From Rhipicephalus microplus (lineage: Eukaryota; Arthropoda; Arachnida; Ixodida; Ixodidae), in NCBI RefSeq assembly GCF_043290135.1, contig NC_134710.1:460141376-460205375 (forward strand): DNA of 64,000 bases, read 5' to 3'. This document shows positions 1 through 11,530 of the stretch, one piece after another. Made by a program: the position numbers and the translations under genes. Positions within the stretch are counted from its first letter, which is position 1, and every line of letters starts with the position of its first letter. The notes beneath the pieces are model-generated. The model made no database searches. It was given only the letters and a program-made list of their open reading frames with translations, and had not been told where the DNA came from.

Positions 1-2130
1 CTTCAGTTCGTTTTTTTTATTGTTTTACTTCACCAAAATCAAATGAATAACACTAGAGCTTCTTCACTGACTGCACGAAATGCTAAAAATAGCTGCTTCA
101 GCGAAATGTACGTTTCTCATGATGCCCGACTTCCGGCATCGTCTGCTATGGCCACCTGTATAAACGAATATGACGGGAGCCCATTACGCTGCTTTTGTAA
201 AGGGTAACGAGTCCTTCTGTGTAGTATGACCACTGCTGGGCGCTGATACGTGCTTATGGTGAAGAAACGTATTTTGCTGCAAAAACGCTAGCATCCGTGC
301 TACTGCATTCATTTATTTGCATCTATAGGCGGGTCGTCGCTGACACAACAAGGATGTACAAGTTTGCATTCCTCTTTAGCACACATAGCCCGGCAAAGCG
401 CAGAGAAAGTGGATTTCAACCTTTGTGGGAAGCAACCAAGCATTCTTTCAGCGGCACGAACCCGCATACTTGCTGCTACGATTGCAGGCAAATGCGAGAG
501 CCCCACGCACGAGCCTGCCTCATTCAAAGTTGTAGCTAGGTAAAATTTCACATTAGAAAAATTTCTCTGCGGCACGATATTAATATTTATTGTGCAAGTT
601 TTCTATGGTAGTCAAACGCACACAAGCAATTGCCATCAAGCAGCACAGCGGCGACTTTTTTAGATCATTGGCTCCATTCTGCCGTTTTTGTAGAGTGAAA
701 CACAATAGAGAAATGCTTTTCCGACTGCGCTTGATCGCGATAGTAAGTGCAACGTGTACCAGCCAGTCGTGTTACTCCGCGTTTTTGGGTAAGCATGCTG
801 TAAGGTCTCGTTACCGTGATGTAAATGGCAATTGCAAGTTTCAGTAAAAACATCAGGGTGCAGTCTTTTACAGCTTTATTGATCAATTATATGATATTTC
901 ACAGCAGCTGTTAGAATGTGAATAAGCTTTTGAAGCTGACCACGTTATCACCTGCAGCTCACAACAACAGAGAGAACAAGCGACTGTGGCTATGGGTCAA
1001 GTCTACAGACGTAATTCTCCAGATAGAAAACCTGGAAGCTCAAGTCGACATTCGCGGACGGGAAGCCGCGTGGTCAAGAACACACATTAGGACAACATGG
1101 AAACCTAGGAGAGGAGGTGGCACAGACTGCGGTAAAGGTTGCGAAAATTGCCTTAGAGAGAGAAGTAACCTTTAGCAGACTCAAGCGGCACATGTAGGCG
1201 ATACGGAAGAAAGTTGTGTCGGTCAAGCACGCTGGTCAAACACGCAGAGGCTATAGGCCACAAATATACTGGCATAGGGTAAGATAAGAGAAACAGCAAA
1301 GAACTGAACTTCTCGGTTTTATCTCGAATCTTTTACAATTAAAACAACGGCACAAATTCCTAAATGTAATGACGATAACTTCCCCAACATGCATGCATGT
1401 ACGTCATATATTCAGATATACAATATATAACCGGACTATCCACGCATTCATTTTTGTTATGAACAAGGCTGCTGTGAGAAAACTGAAACAATCAGATTTT
1501 GTGTAAGCACTCATGGTCGATATTCACTCTAAGCTGATGGGGTTAAAATAACAACCAGAACAAAACGAGGTATAAAGAGATGACTACAGCTACTGTGGCA
1601 CGCAGCAGATTTACAGCAGTTTTCCAGATTGTGAAGTCTCCAAAAGCTCGCACACAGGGCGTGAGAGAAAAACAAAAGCTATTCAAAAGAAAACACTGTG
1701 CCAACATGGACAAAAAAACGCATTCAACCACCTGATACATTTCGGCCAAGCGAAGCGAGATCACGTGATTCAACCCAGCAAGTCACAAAGTTTGTACATA
1801 TGGTGGTTTCGGGACGTTAAACACCACATATAAATTTATCACAGAGTTGGGAGCACCCGCGCTTCTTGTGGTGGACCTGGCGCCCAATATTTTGGCACGA
1901 GCATAACAGCTTGTACCATGCGTTATCATTGCAAGGGGACTATGGGAAAAGACGGTGAGTATAAGCTCGCCATATACAACGATGAGTGCGCTTTGGCAGC
2001 AATCGAAGCAGCCTGATGTTCTGATTATCTCCAGTTACAGATTTCTGTCACAATATATTGTGAAATTTACTGGTGGAGGTTCTGGGCATCATTCTATCTC
2101 GAAGATCCCGGTACATGTAGCAATGCATTG
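1..2130. other. No recognisable gene
   Basis: This stretch is AT-rich and holds only short open frames (under about 90 codons) on both strands. None shows a domain motif I recognise. Apart from a 34-bp SINE tail at 1799-1832, nothing can be assigned. It is probably old, diverged repeat DNA or intergenic sequence. Confidence 0.5.
1799..1832 (+). repeat. Ruka-like SINE, 3'-tail fragment
   Basis: The segment reads TGGTGGTTTCGGGACGTTAA followed by a CACCACATATA tail. This matches the last ~35 bp of the Ruka-type SINE copies elsewhere in the window, in sense orientation. The tRNA-like head and body are absent, so this is a short truncated copy or a decayed remnant. Confidence 0.5.
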
Positions 2131-2265
2131 GAAGACGCCCCTATCGGAAAAATTGCCATGGTGGATACTGGAAAACATGGTGGGCGTAGTGGAAATAATA
2201 GTGCGCATGGTGGAAATAATAGTGGGCATGGTGGAAATTATGATGGCTATAGTGGGACGTAGTGG
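2131..2265 (-). repeat. Inverted fragment of the ATGGTGG-rich SINE with 21-bp subrepeats
   Basis: The left edge reads CCCCTATCGGAAAAA, the reverse complement of the 3' end of the tRNA-headed SINE at 3490-3816. It is followed by CATGGTGG-type words organised as about three 21-bp subrepeats (CATGGTGGAAATAATAGTGGG and variants, about 2178-2260). I infer that the 3' part of that SINE sits here in minus orientation and has partly expanded in tandem. No tRNA-like head is visible. Confidence 0.5.
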
Positions 2266-2380
2266 AAAATATGGTGGTTATGCCGGGACATACTGGGTGG
2301 TATGGTGTACAGATGATGGGTAAAGTGGAAATGACGGTGGAAAGCAGAGGCTAGATAGTGGGCAATAATGGGACACTCTG

Positions 2381-2660
2381 CCCACCATTGCGATAATGCT
2401 GGGAAGCCCTAAGCATATGGTGGGTGGTGCTTATTATGGTGGGCTACATGGTGTACCAAGCTGAGAAACTCTTCCCATCATTGCGATAATGATGAGAAGC
2501 ACCAAGCAGATGATGGGTGCTGCTTGTTATGGTAGGCCGCATGGTGTACCAAGCTTAGAAGCTCTGCCCACCATCGCGATAATGCTGGGAACCAGTAAGC
2601 GATGATGGGTGGGCTTATAATGGCAGGCATTTTATATAATGTGCCAAGCTGGGACCTGTA
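2381..2660. repeat. 93-bp tandem repeat, about three units
   Basis: The phrase CCCACCATTGCGATAATGCT recurs, with a few changes, at 2381, 2474 and 2567, which is an exact 93-bp spacing. Each unit also carries a GATGATGGGTGGTGCTTATT-like stretch and a CATGGTGTACCAAGCT-like stretch at the same offsets. The units differ by roughly 10-15%. The array shares CACCAT/ATGGTG words with the neighbouring SINE family. Confidence 0.85.
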
Positions 2661-3489
2661 CACTACACGTTCTACCACCATGATTTCCACCAAAGGTTAG
2701 GCCTACCCACCGAGCCCGTACAATTGTGTTATCCGTGCTTCCGGGTTTCAGAATACACGATTTCGACAATTAAGTATGACAATACAGCGCAGCCATGGCA
2801 TCAATTAACCTAAATGAAGCATTTTTCATTGTGTATTGTGTCCGCTCAAGAAGCAACAAACATCGATACGACGCAATTAAAGCACTCCCAGAGAATGTAA
2901 GTGTCTTCTCACCGACAGCCACCGGTCGCACTCGCCGGCACTTCTCTAGCTTTTGTACGAGAACTCAGACGTGGCAATTGATATGCTTGGTGAACCAATA
3001 TGATAGCGTAATGTTTTCGGCACACTGCATTCGTTTTGGCCAAGCCGTTATGTAGTTGTTGCTTTAGCGAAAGAGCTACAGCATTACGCTGGTGCGACCG
3101 CTCTCTACATTGCGCGCAAAGCATCCCAATACTCAATCAAATAAATTAGGTGGGCGTATCTAGGGAATGAGCCTCGAAGCGTCATCAAGCGCGAGCAGAT
3201 GTCGCCCTTTAGAACGAGCGCGAAACGGATAATAAACTTGGCAGACCCCGCCGGTAAACTGTTGCTGCTCCCCAGTCCACTTGGTTTTTTTTCTTGAAGT
3301 TGTGAATTGTAAAAAAATAGCACTAGTGCCATTAACATAGTGGCAATCGTTAAAGGCCGCAGTTGCTTGTGTTTAATAGATGTGCAATTTTTAGTAGCAG
3401 GTGTAGATCTTGTCTATGTTGTGTACATGACAAACATAACTTAAGTTGAACCGTAAGTTTGTATGTCAACTAAGTATTTAACACACAAC

Positions 3490-3816
3490 CAACGTCATGT
3501 TGGTGTGGCGCAGTGGTTAGCGTCTTCGAGTGGGAATCCGCAGGTTGCACGTTCGATTTTCCGTGGCGCCTTGTTTTTTTTTACGGGACGGGTGTTTTTA
3601 TATCGTTTTTATAAAATTCTTATTTAAATTTTGTGGCAGCTCGTCACGGTGATTCTGACGTCATTTCGCGCTCAAGCGTTGCCGGCACTGCAGCACCCAC
3701 CATACCCACCATGCGCCATGGTGGGCGTTTCCCACCATTCACCCACTACACTAATCCACTACGATGGTGGGTGGTGGTTTACACCATGCCCACCATTCGT
3801 TTTTTTCCGATAGGGG
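3490..3816 (+). mobile_element. tRNA-derived SINE with CCACCATG-rich body
   Basis: The head at about 3512-3585 looks tRNA-like: an A-box TGGCGCAGTGG and a B-box-like GTTCGATTTTCC lie the usual distance apart. The body is rich in CCCACCATG/CATGGTGGG words, including a perfect 9-bp hairpin at 3705-3725. The element ends in a T-run and CCGATAGGGG. A second copy with the same head, the same middle (CACT-CAGCA-CCACCAT) and a similar end lies at 45318-45548. Two copies with a Pol III-type head support a SINE over a real tRNA gene. No target duplication is visible. Confidence 0.6.
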
Positions 3817-3849
3817 CAGGTAATCTTAGGTGCCTTAGGCAGCAATTGG

Positions 3850-4640
3850 GCCTACCGGCTCAGTTCGGGTGCCTTCCAGAATGCTCCAGAAATACGGTAA
3901 CTGTAACCACAGCGACACAGACTCTGCAGATCATGGTGATGCTTTCGAGAACGTTGAAGACCGGCTGGCCCAATCGTCGCGAACGTATGCGACACCGTCG
4001 ATAGCTTGGGTGCGTACTTCTACCTCAAAGATTCCGCAAGCATATGGTTTGAGAACCATCAGGCTGCCTTGACAACCTGACCAGAGTTGTGTACTCCACT
4101 TCAGAACACGAACCGACGTCCCGACGTGAAAGTATAAGCGGAGCGTTTTTTTCCGATTCTAGAAAGCAAACACCCAACGAAAGCGTAGCGATGTTGGTTG
4201 AGGGGACGTCTCGGCTGTTTCAGCGAGATGGGCTCGCAAAGGTGGAAGAGAGGAAAGTGCGCTTCCTGGTGTGGGGAAAGAACAGCTCTTTGCAGGACTC
4301 GTGCGCAATCCGAGTGGTACGTTAGCGGAATCCCTCTGCGAAGCTACCACGATAGAGCGAAACCTAAGACAGCGGCGTTTGCGGTATGAGTGGTCGAACA
4401 ACGTTGCCTGCTTGTCATCACCCGCAGACTCGCCTTCACCATCGTCAGAAACCTCGTGGAGATTTTTTGCTTCATTATACTAAAGGAGCTACAAAAACTT
4501 CATGCAGCGTTTCCTGCGCTCCATGTAGCGGCCCTAACTGCAGTGAGCGAAGAGATACGACAGCTGTTACTACCATTGGTGACGCCCCAGTCGAAGTTCC
4601 TCTTCTGACGTAAGCGGGAGCTGTATTCATCTTGCATCTG
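3850..4640 (+). pseudogene. gag: Ty3/gypsy gag relic
   Basis: Broken frames on the plus strand contain LAESLCEATTIERNLRQR (about 4318-4375) and, further on, ELQKLHAAFPALHVAALTAV followed by EEIRQLL. These resemble the central and C-terminal gag region of tick Ty3/gypsy elements as I remember them. The reading passes through several frame changes and stops, so no intact protein is encoded. The integrase relic that follows is in the same orientation, so both probably belong to one element that has lost protease, RT and RNase H. Confidence 0.5.
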
Positions 4641-4859
4641 CAGTCAGCTCTCCTCCTAACCATCTACTCTTACAGCGGCGCAGCACTTAATCCCGACGTG
4701 TTAGGAAAAGCCGTGACAAAATGCGCGGAAGTCCAGTGAGTGGTGCACTCCTGACAATGTTGTTTGTAAGAAGAACTTCAAATTATGTGGGACTGAACCC
4801 CTGCTCATTATTATATCCGCGCTACACGGTGGTATTATATCCGCTTGTCACCAAGAGCC

Positions 4860-5790
4860 ATCATCCGGCCACTTGGAATTCACACGCACCTTTGCTCAGA
4901 TTTGCCAGCACTACTTCTCGCCAAAGCTTACACAGTGCTTGAAGCACTATGTCAAAACGTGTCCTGAAAGTCAGTGCCACAAAGAAGCACTTCAGTTTCC
5001 AGCCTGTTCTCTAAAGCCTATTGGGCCACCAATACTCACCATTCCAAAAGATTTTTATGGACCTGCTTAGACCTTTCCCGATGCCTTACGATGGCAACAG
5101 CTGGGTAGTCAGCGCCACTAATTTCATCACACGATACTGTGAAACGAAAATTTTACCACGAGAAATCTAGCATTCAATTGCCCACTCTTTTCATGAAAAA
5201 CGTCATTCTCCGCCAAAAAGCGCCAAAATTTTTATTACCTGACCTCGAAACAGCTTTTACCGACCAGATGATGAAGGATGAGCTGCAGATAAGTGGAAGC
5301 TCCCATATGAAAACTACTGCAAACCACCCACGAAGCAACGGGCTTACAGTAGGACTAAACAAGACAATCGCGGACATGCTTTCTCTGTATGTTGATCGAT
5401 ATCACAAACACCACGATGACATTTCGCCATACATTACGTTGGCTCACTAGTGCTATTCGAAAGACTACCGGGCTCACGCCGTTCCAATTGCTCACAGCAG
5501 AGAACCAACCACTATGGTGCATGCCATGCTACTACCGGAGAGGTGAGATGTCAGTGTCAGCATGAACGGATTCCTCTGACTCGCAGGAGCAGCTCACAAG
5601 CTCACACTCGAAAAATTATCAGCAATGCGTTGACTGCCAGTGCTACAATGCTTGTCATTGCGAGTTTATTTACCATGCCGGTGATATTGCCTGGCTGTGG
5701 ATTCCCAGTCGCCAACGGGGCCATTCGGGAACGTTATAGCGCCACTAGATTGGTCCCTATTGAGTTGTAAGTGAAATACGAAGTTCTTCC
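4860..5790 (+). pseudogene. Ty3/gypsy integrase relic
   Basis: The plus strand encodes pieces of a retroviral-type integrase in order. A zinc-region trace (QHYFSPKLTQCLKHYVKTC) comes first, then a core segment beginning near FYGPA / DLLRPFPMPYDG, then LPDLETAFTDQMM for the second catalytic Asp. The third box reads NGLTVGLNKTIADML, where the usual catalytic Glu (T-E-R) has become Val. A trace near 5670-5710 (GDIAWLWIPS) resembles the integrase C-terminal module. Stops and shifts at about 5066, 5449 and 5560 break the frame. The longest piece is 103 codons (5139-5450). This is an inactive fossil. Confidence 0.8.
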
Positions 5791-5895
5791 TCATAATATA
5801 GCTCGTGAATCCTGCCGTTCTTTTACAGCAGGTAGACGTCGTCCCCAATTCCAGGGTTAAATCATTCCACCAACGTTGGCTATCCGTTAAAGCTG

Positions 5896-6145
5896 ATTTG
5901 ATTGATTGATTGATTGATATGTGGGGTTTGACGTCCTGAAACCACCATATCATTATCAGAGACGCCGTAGTGGAGGGCTCTGGAAATTTCGACCACCTGG
6001 GGTTCTTTAACGTGCACCCAAATCTGAACACACGGGCCCACCACATTTCCGCCTCCATCGGAAATGCAGCTGCCGCAGCCAGGATTCGATCCCGCGACCT
6101 GCGAGTCAGCAGCCGAGTACCTTAGCCACTAGACCACCACGGCCG
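5896..6145 (-). mobile_element. Ruka-like SINE, full length, with target duplication
   Basis: Read on the minus strand, the element opens with GGCCGTGGTGGTCTAGTGGC (A-box TGGTCTAGTGG). It carries the B-box region GGGATCGAATCC and ends with GACGT-CAAACCCCACATATCA and an ATCA repeat. An 18-bp direct repeat with one mismatch (GGCTATCCGTTAAAGCTG at 5878-5895, GGCTAACCGTTAAAGCTG at 6146-6163) flanks it, which is the target-site duplication. The structure is that of a Pol III-transcribed, LINE-mobilised SINE. Confidence 0.93.
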
Positions 6146-6163
6146 GGCTAACCGTTAAAGCTG

Positions 6164-8590
6164 TGGATGGCCTTGTGAACACTACGTCAGGGTTCCATCA
6201 ATTGAGATTTGTGTTCATGAGTGTTTTTCTTGCAATCATGCACTTGTATCAAAACTGTGCTCTTTGAAAGGGTGGGGCTGATGCCACGAATATAATTGGC
6301 CGTGAGATCAAGGAGAATCTCCACCCGACGACAACTTTCCGAAGAAGCAAAGTATGTATTGCTCCCTGCGCCATCTGCTAGCGACTTCGTGTTTGCATGG
6401 GAGTGTACTTTTTTATGCGCGTTTACAGAGGGTGAGTTTTTCGGATATGTTAGCGTGGTTCGAACTGGTCGTACGTATGTCAAACGATGTATGAAAGCAT
6501 TTGTTCTTGCTCGGTTAGTAATGTACTATAATAGGATCAGAGAGGGCAACTTTCCAGAGTGCTGTGTATTGTCGTCGTGCCCTCCATTCATCAGAATACC
6601 TTCAGTGTGGATGTCACTGTCTGCTTCAAGCACATCCTGAAATGCATTTCGCATTGGCCCAAACATGAAAAATATTAAATGGTGCGTGAATTCACCGTCT
6701 TAGCCACTTGGTTGTAAACAAAAGCGAGGCTTTAAGCCATGCACTTGCACCATGTTGTATGTGTATAACTACGGCACTGTATATAGTTTATTAACCACGC
6801 GACGAGCTTATTTTTATCTGGCCGTAGTATTACATACTACAGAGAACTAATTCTATAAAGTAAAGTGTAGCACTTCTTAAAACTAAGTTTAGGGGTGAGC
6901 TGTTTTCTAACTTGGAGCAAATCTTTAGGAAAAACATCCATGCGCTTAGATTTGAAAAACATTTATACAACCAAAACGCGCAAAAGTAATTCAGACGGCG
7001 TTCTTTACACTAATATACACAGGTATATATATATATATATTATATAAATATGTATACATTCACAAAAATGTTATCTTTTTTACATTGTCTTGAGCGTTGG
7101 TGTGGCGAGATTGATTTGAAAACAAAAAGAACATGTTCTTCCCATTAAATAAACAGAGCTTTGCTGTATCGCTGTCATGAACGTAATCCTTCGATAAAAG
7201 CTTTCCGCGGAGCCCTTACAAGCTTCTCATATAGTAATACTGTTGTTAGAACATGTGCGTACGTACTGAACGTATATATATCGCAAATCGCTGTCGGGCA
7301 CAAAGGTTTCCTGGCTAGACTTATCGACTGTTCCAAATTTCATCGGAAACAGAATGAAAAAAAAATGCGCATACGTATTCGGTGGAAGAAGTGCAACTGA
7401 ACTCGTCACACCTATATGAGGGCTATCTGCAATCTTTCTTTTTTTGTTTAATAGTATTCAGATAAGTCCATACAGCATTCATTGTGAAATGGAGTGTACA
7501 GAAGGAAAAATAGAAACTCGCTTGTCGCATTTGTAGCGACTCCTACGATTGAATCTTTTTGATAGACCTTCCGAATGAAGCCGTAGTGACGATAGTGAGA
7601 TTGTTTTTTTAGGTACGAGACATTTGAGTCACGTTGAACACATCTAGTGCAACGTTATTGCATTTGTTTCAGCTGTGCCACGGTTATCGGAGTTGGCCAT
7701 GCGAAAGCGCCTATTTTTGTTATTCAAAAAACATGACATGACCGTACCTCAGCAAGCAAGACCAAAAACGTAAGCAACGTACCTGGATTGTTACCTACGT
7801 CCCCGGTGGATTTATTTGTGCATGTTATGGGAATTTTTATTGTGATAGTTCGTGTACCGGGAGAAATTGGTTGTAAGAATCCATGAACATGCACCGCTTC
7901 GAGATGCGGTTCGGCACTCTAAGCGCTGCAGAAGGAGCATTCCTTTTCTGTTACTTTTCTGCATTCATCTTTTTATTACTCTGGGTATGATTTGCAATGT
8001 CATGGTTTGCTAACGCTCTCTTGCATAATCGCCTCAAATAATGACCCCTAAATTAGAAGTCACTAGTGGAATTCAACTGCAACCGTTCTTTCTGTTATTC
8101 GTGTTGTCCACAAATAAGGGCAGACGCAGGTTTAAGTATGTCATAGGTTACCCCTGTCAGTGCTTTTTTTTATTTTGCATGTTCACATATTCAAAATAGA
8201 TAATTCAACCAGACTCTCTCACCCTTTTTTATGATCGATAGGCGAAATCAGTGTCGTAATGGTCCCAAATTATTACTTAAGCAACCCTTTCTCTAAACGT
8301 TAAAAAGTGTTCTAGTTGGCACTGGTAGCGGTAAGTTTGAAGCTATAGCGGAGGCTGGCGTCTTTCTTTCGCATATCAGCGAAGCACAGCCTAAGGATAG
8401 CAAGTTAGACCCAGATAGAGAGCTACATGAGCATATAGAAGGGAATTTAGGCTTTGAAAAGCAAAGTTGAGCCTTAGAAGAACAATCCGAGGCACTTTTT
8501 CTATTTTCAGTGCAAAGCCCTGCACGCGCGCCGCTTGTTATGGCAACTCAAGTGTTGCGATCACACCCACCATGAAGCGCTCACTGCAGG
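6164..8590. other. No recognisable gene
   Basis: This is an AT-rich stretch with only short chance ORFs and a small TA run near 7023-7047. No retroelement motif, tRNA-like head or long frame could be seen on either strand. Confidence 0.5.
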
Positions 8591-8605
8591 CCATAACAAG
8601 GTTAG

Positions 8606-8766
8606 AAATGATAAGCTTGGAGTTCTTTAACGCGACCTTAATTCGAAGCACACGGACCTCAAGCATTCTCGCTTACATCGAAGATGCGGCTGCCGAAACC
8701 GAGATTCTATCCAGGGACCTACTGGTCAGCAGCGCAGTGCCTAAGCCACTGGACCGCCATGGCGGA
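8606..8766 (-). mobile_element. Ruka-like SINE, degraded copy
   Basis: The segment contains GGAGTTCTTTAACGCGACC and ends with the reverse complement of the tRNA-like head (GGTCAGCAGCGCAGTGCCTA, then GCCACTGGACCGCCATGGCGG). It lacks most of the 3' part. Near-identical words ATAACAAGGTTA (from 8593) and ATAGCAAGGTTA (from 8767) flank it and probably represent the target duplication. Confidence 0.75.
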
Positions 8767-9419
8767 ATAGCAAGGTTACGAATAGTCCCAACTGCTTGAT
8801 ATGAAAGGCTGGGGTTCCGAAGTAACAATACTAGCAGAAATAACTGAAGGGAAATTGCAGCGACTAACTGAAAATCGCTAAAAACGCCTTGTGTACACAA
8901 GAAGAGGGTGCTAACACCTCGCTGAGCGCGTGAATGCCTTCTCCCTGCCCCATTCTGCTTAGAGGTAAGTAATTTTCTATAGTAGCTGTAAGTGACGCCT
9001 ACCTAAGCAGCCGTGACACGCAGGAAGTCGATAATGCGCAGAAAAGCAAGCGTAAGACAGCACACTGACATTGTGATTCTTCCTGGCAAGATTCTACTCG
9101 TACCAAGAAAGTCCTGCAAGGTTGCCTACAACATTGGCGTCACCAACGCTTCGGTGAAGGGAGTGGTGGGAACTCAACGAACGGAAACCGCTACGCACTT
9201 TCTCAGGTTTCACAGCAGTGGAGATGCGAACCTTTTTTTTTTGTGAGGTTGCTCGGCAAGCATTTATTCTTGCGCTTTGCCCAGCGGAGCTGGCATGAAA
9301 ATCAGCGTTGCCGGTGCAGACTTCGGTCGCTGCTGATGGCCTCCTCTCCGAGGATTCTAGCAATCCTTACTAGTTGGCGCGCCGCCGTACAAGGTTGCGG
9401 TTTTTCTTTCGACCGAGTT

Positions 9420-10250
9420 CACCATTGGTAGTCTGAACGTGCGGTTTCTCAACGCACTCGTTCATGACATCGAACATGACCCCATCCTGACCGCAGCCGA
9501 CGTGCTCTGCTTCACAGACACATGAAACGCCGGAAAGATGCTCACGAACGGGTTCGTTCTTGTCGTCTGCCCCAAATATGTGGAGCGTCCTGCGGGTGAT
9601 GTCAGTAACTACGTCAAGCTTCCCGATACGGCTGAAGAACTCTCATTGCTATAACCAGTCAGAGCTACAACGGGGAGCACACCACTATGAAGCTGTCATT
9701 CGGGATAGCAGTTGTTTCCATGTACTTGGCACCAAATTCGTTAGAAGGCAACGTCACCAAGTATATAATTGATTGATATGTCGGGTTTCAGATTACAAAA
9801 CCTTTATATGATTATTATAGGTGCCGTAGTGAAGGGTTCCGAAAATTTCGACCACCTGGGGATCCTTAATGTGCACCCAAATCTGAGCACGCGGGCCTAC
9901 AGCCATTTTGCCTCCAACAAAATCGCAGCCGCCACAGTCAGGATTCGATCCTGTGACCTGTGGGTCAGCAGCCGAGTACCTTAGCCACTAGACCGCCATG
10001 GCGGTGCATCACCAAGTATACTGAAAAAGCAATAAAACATGGTCCCTACGTATTTGTGCGAGATGTGAACGTTGACATCATGCAAAGCGATTGCCGAGTC
10101 TAACACATTACGTCACTTCACGCTCTCCAATGCGTGCTGTACGATGTTCCTCCACCATCACGCGTGCCTATATCAATGTTGCGTCTTGAACATTTCATTA
10201 CGTTCAATCGTCGATGAATCCTTCGGATCATACTTCAGTGATGATAAAGA
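9420..10250 (+). pseudogene. EEP-type endonuclease fragment, interrupted by a SINE
   Basis: Plus-strand pieces read GSLNVRFLNALV and LTAADVLCFTDT (9430-9524), then YVKLPDTAEELSLL, then IAVVSMYLAPNSLEGNVTKY up to 9765. After the SINE insertion the text resumes with IKHGPYVFVRDVNVDIM. These correspond to the N-terminal Asn box, the catalytic Glu box (Asp here) and the G-D-x-N box (Arg replaces Gly) of exonuclease/endonuclease/phosphatase-fold nucleases. Such domains occur in LINE ORF2 proteins and at the C-terminus of Helentron proteins. No RT is seen nearby, so a Helentron origin is possible. Stops and shifts mark it as a relic. Confidence 0.5.
9766..10008 (-). mobile_element. Ruka-like SINE inside the nuclease relic
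   Basis: This is a minus-strand copy from the tRNA-like head (reverse complement of GCCATGGCGGTCTAGTGGCT) to a short ATCA tail. A perfect 12-bp target duplication TCACCAAGTATA lies at 9754-9765 and 10009-10020. The insertion separates two halves of an EEP-nuclease reading, so it is younger than that element. Confidence 0.93.
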
Positions 10251-11131
10251 TATCACCTTTAAAAAAAACGAGTTCTGCGCTTATCGAGCAACCCCCTTCT
10301 TGTAGTTTGCCTAATAACATCTCTTGTGTATATAAATTGTATATACAGTCCATCAATATGTTTATAGTAGATACAAATGCAAATTTATAAATGTATATTG
10401 CATACTTATTGTATATATAACAACATTGTCGCGTCTCTATATGATGGCAGGAGATACGCACAGATTATTCGCGGGTTACCTGATCATCTTTGTGCAAGCT
10501 CCTATAACATCTTCACTTCGTAGATTTGACGGTGATTTTTATTTTTTGTCTGCTACTTTCTCTTTTCCCTTATCTGTTCTATCTGTGGCTTGCCTTTTCT
10601 TGGCTGAAACATGTCTACTGTTAAAAATGTTCTACTATAGAATGTTCTTGAGGGCTAAATGTACGCCGCGGCGACTAACTTGGCTGCCGGCTGGCACAGG
10701 AGAAGCGAACGCACCGCAAGCACTGGCCCGGTGTTTCTGCTTCAACCTGCCGCCAAGTCTACTGGCACGTAAAGGCAAGCGTACACTGACAAAAACCATG
10801 CGGGGACCGGGTTCGGACCGTGGGTGCCTCCACTTGAAAAGCCGCGGCACGATTGCCAGCGTGAGTGTACCGCCAGTGAGTGTTATAATCTTTCATTGGG
10901 TGCATCAAAATGTGATTAAGAAACCGCGGCTTATGGACATTTCTAGAATTAAAGTATCGCACCTTCTCCTGGTGAATCGGTGCTGGCGCATTACTGAAGA
11001 GCGGAGCGCCACCGGGCAGAGCAGACAAGGCTTTCTCGCTTTCATATGCTTTCATCGTGCGCCGTGAGTGGCTTTAGCTGGCGTAGAGACCTGCTATTGT
11101 GAAGACGTCTGACCGCTCCAATTTTTATTCA
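10021..11131. other. Unassigned stretch with a 213-codon open frame
   Basis: Beyond the tail of the nuclease relic, a plus-strand open frame runs from 10426 to 11067 (213 codons). Its translation shows no domain, its first part is hydrophobic and composition-driven, and the GC-rich interval 10655-10870 has open frames on both strands. I do not call it a gene. The GC-rich block could be part of an old repeat. Confidence 0.35.
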
Positions 11132-11144
11132 CGCTTATTTGACA

Positions 11145-11391
11145 GCAGTGATTGATTGATTTGTGAGGTTTAACGTCCCAAAACCACTATTTGATTATAA
11201 GAGACGCCGAAGTGGAGGGCTCCGAAAATTTTGACCACGTGGGGTTCTTTAACGTGCACCCAAATCTGAGTACACGGGCCTACAACATTTCCGCCTCCAT
11301 CGGAAATGCAGCGGCCACAGCCGGGATTTGATCCAACGACCCTGCGGGTCAGCAGCCGAGTACCATGGCGCACTAGACCACCGTGGCGGGG
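11145..11391 (-). mobile_element. Ruka-like SINE with target duplication
   Basis: This is a complete minus-strand copy: ATTGATTGAT tail, the conserved GACGCCGAAGTGGAGGGCTC body, and the tRNA-like head ending in CCACCGTGGCGGGG. A 13-bp flanking direct repeat with one mismatch (CGCTTATTTGACA at 11132-11144, CGCATATTTGACA at 11392-11404) marks the insertion. Confidence 0.92.
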
Positions 11392-11530
11392 CGCATATTT
11401 GACATTATCGTCTGTCACAAATAACCGTAATCATTGAACATGACGAATGAAGAAAGCAGCGGACACGATTGCTCGGTTCTCAGATATAATAATACGTGAA
11501 AGTCACGGGATGTTTCGTACAATGTTTACT

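Noticed and set aside
3512..3585. A genuine tRNA gene
   Set aside because: The A- and B-boxes are present, but the cloverleaf does not close convincingly, and a diverged copy with the same 3' body lies at 45 kb, as for a SINE.
9060..9420. PIF1-type helicase end upstream of the EEP fragment
   Set aside because: Only vague similarity (a K-G-V-V-G-T stretch). No helicase motif could be recognised, so it is not annotated.
10426..11067. 213-codon plus-strand open frame
   Set aside because: No domain, hydrophobic start driven by T-rich DNA, opposite-strand frames also open in the GC-rich half, no neighbouring exon or splice evidence.
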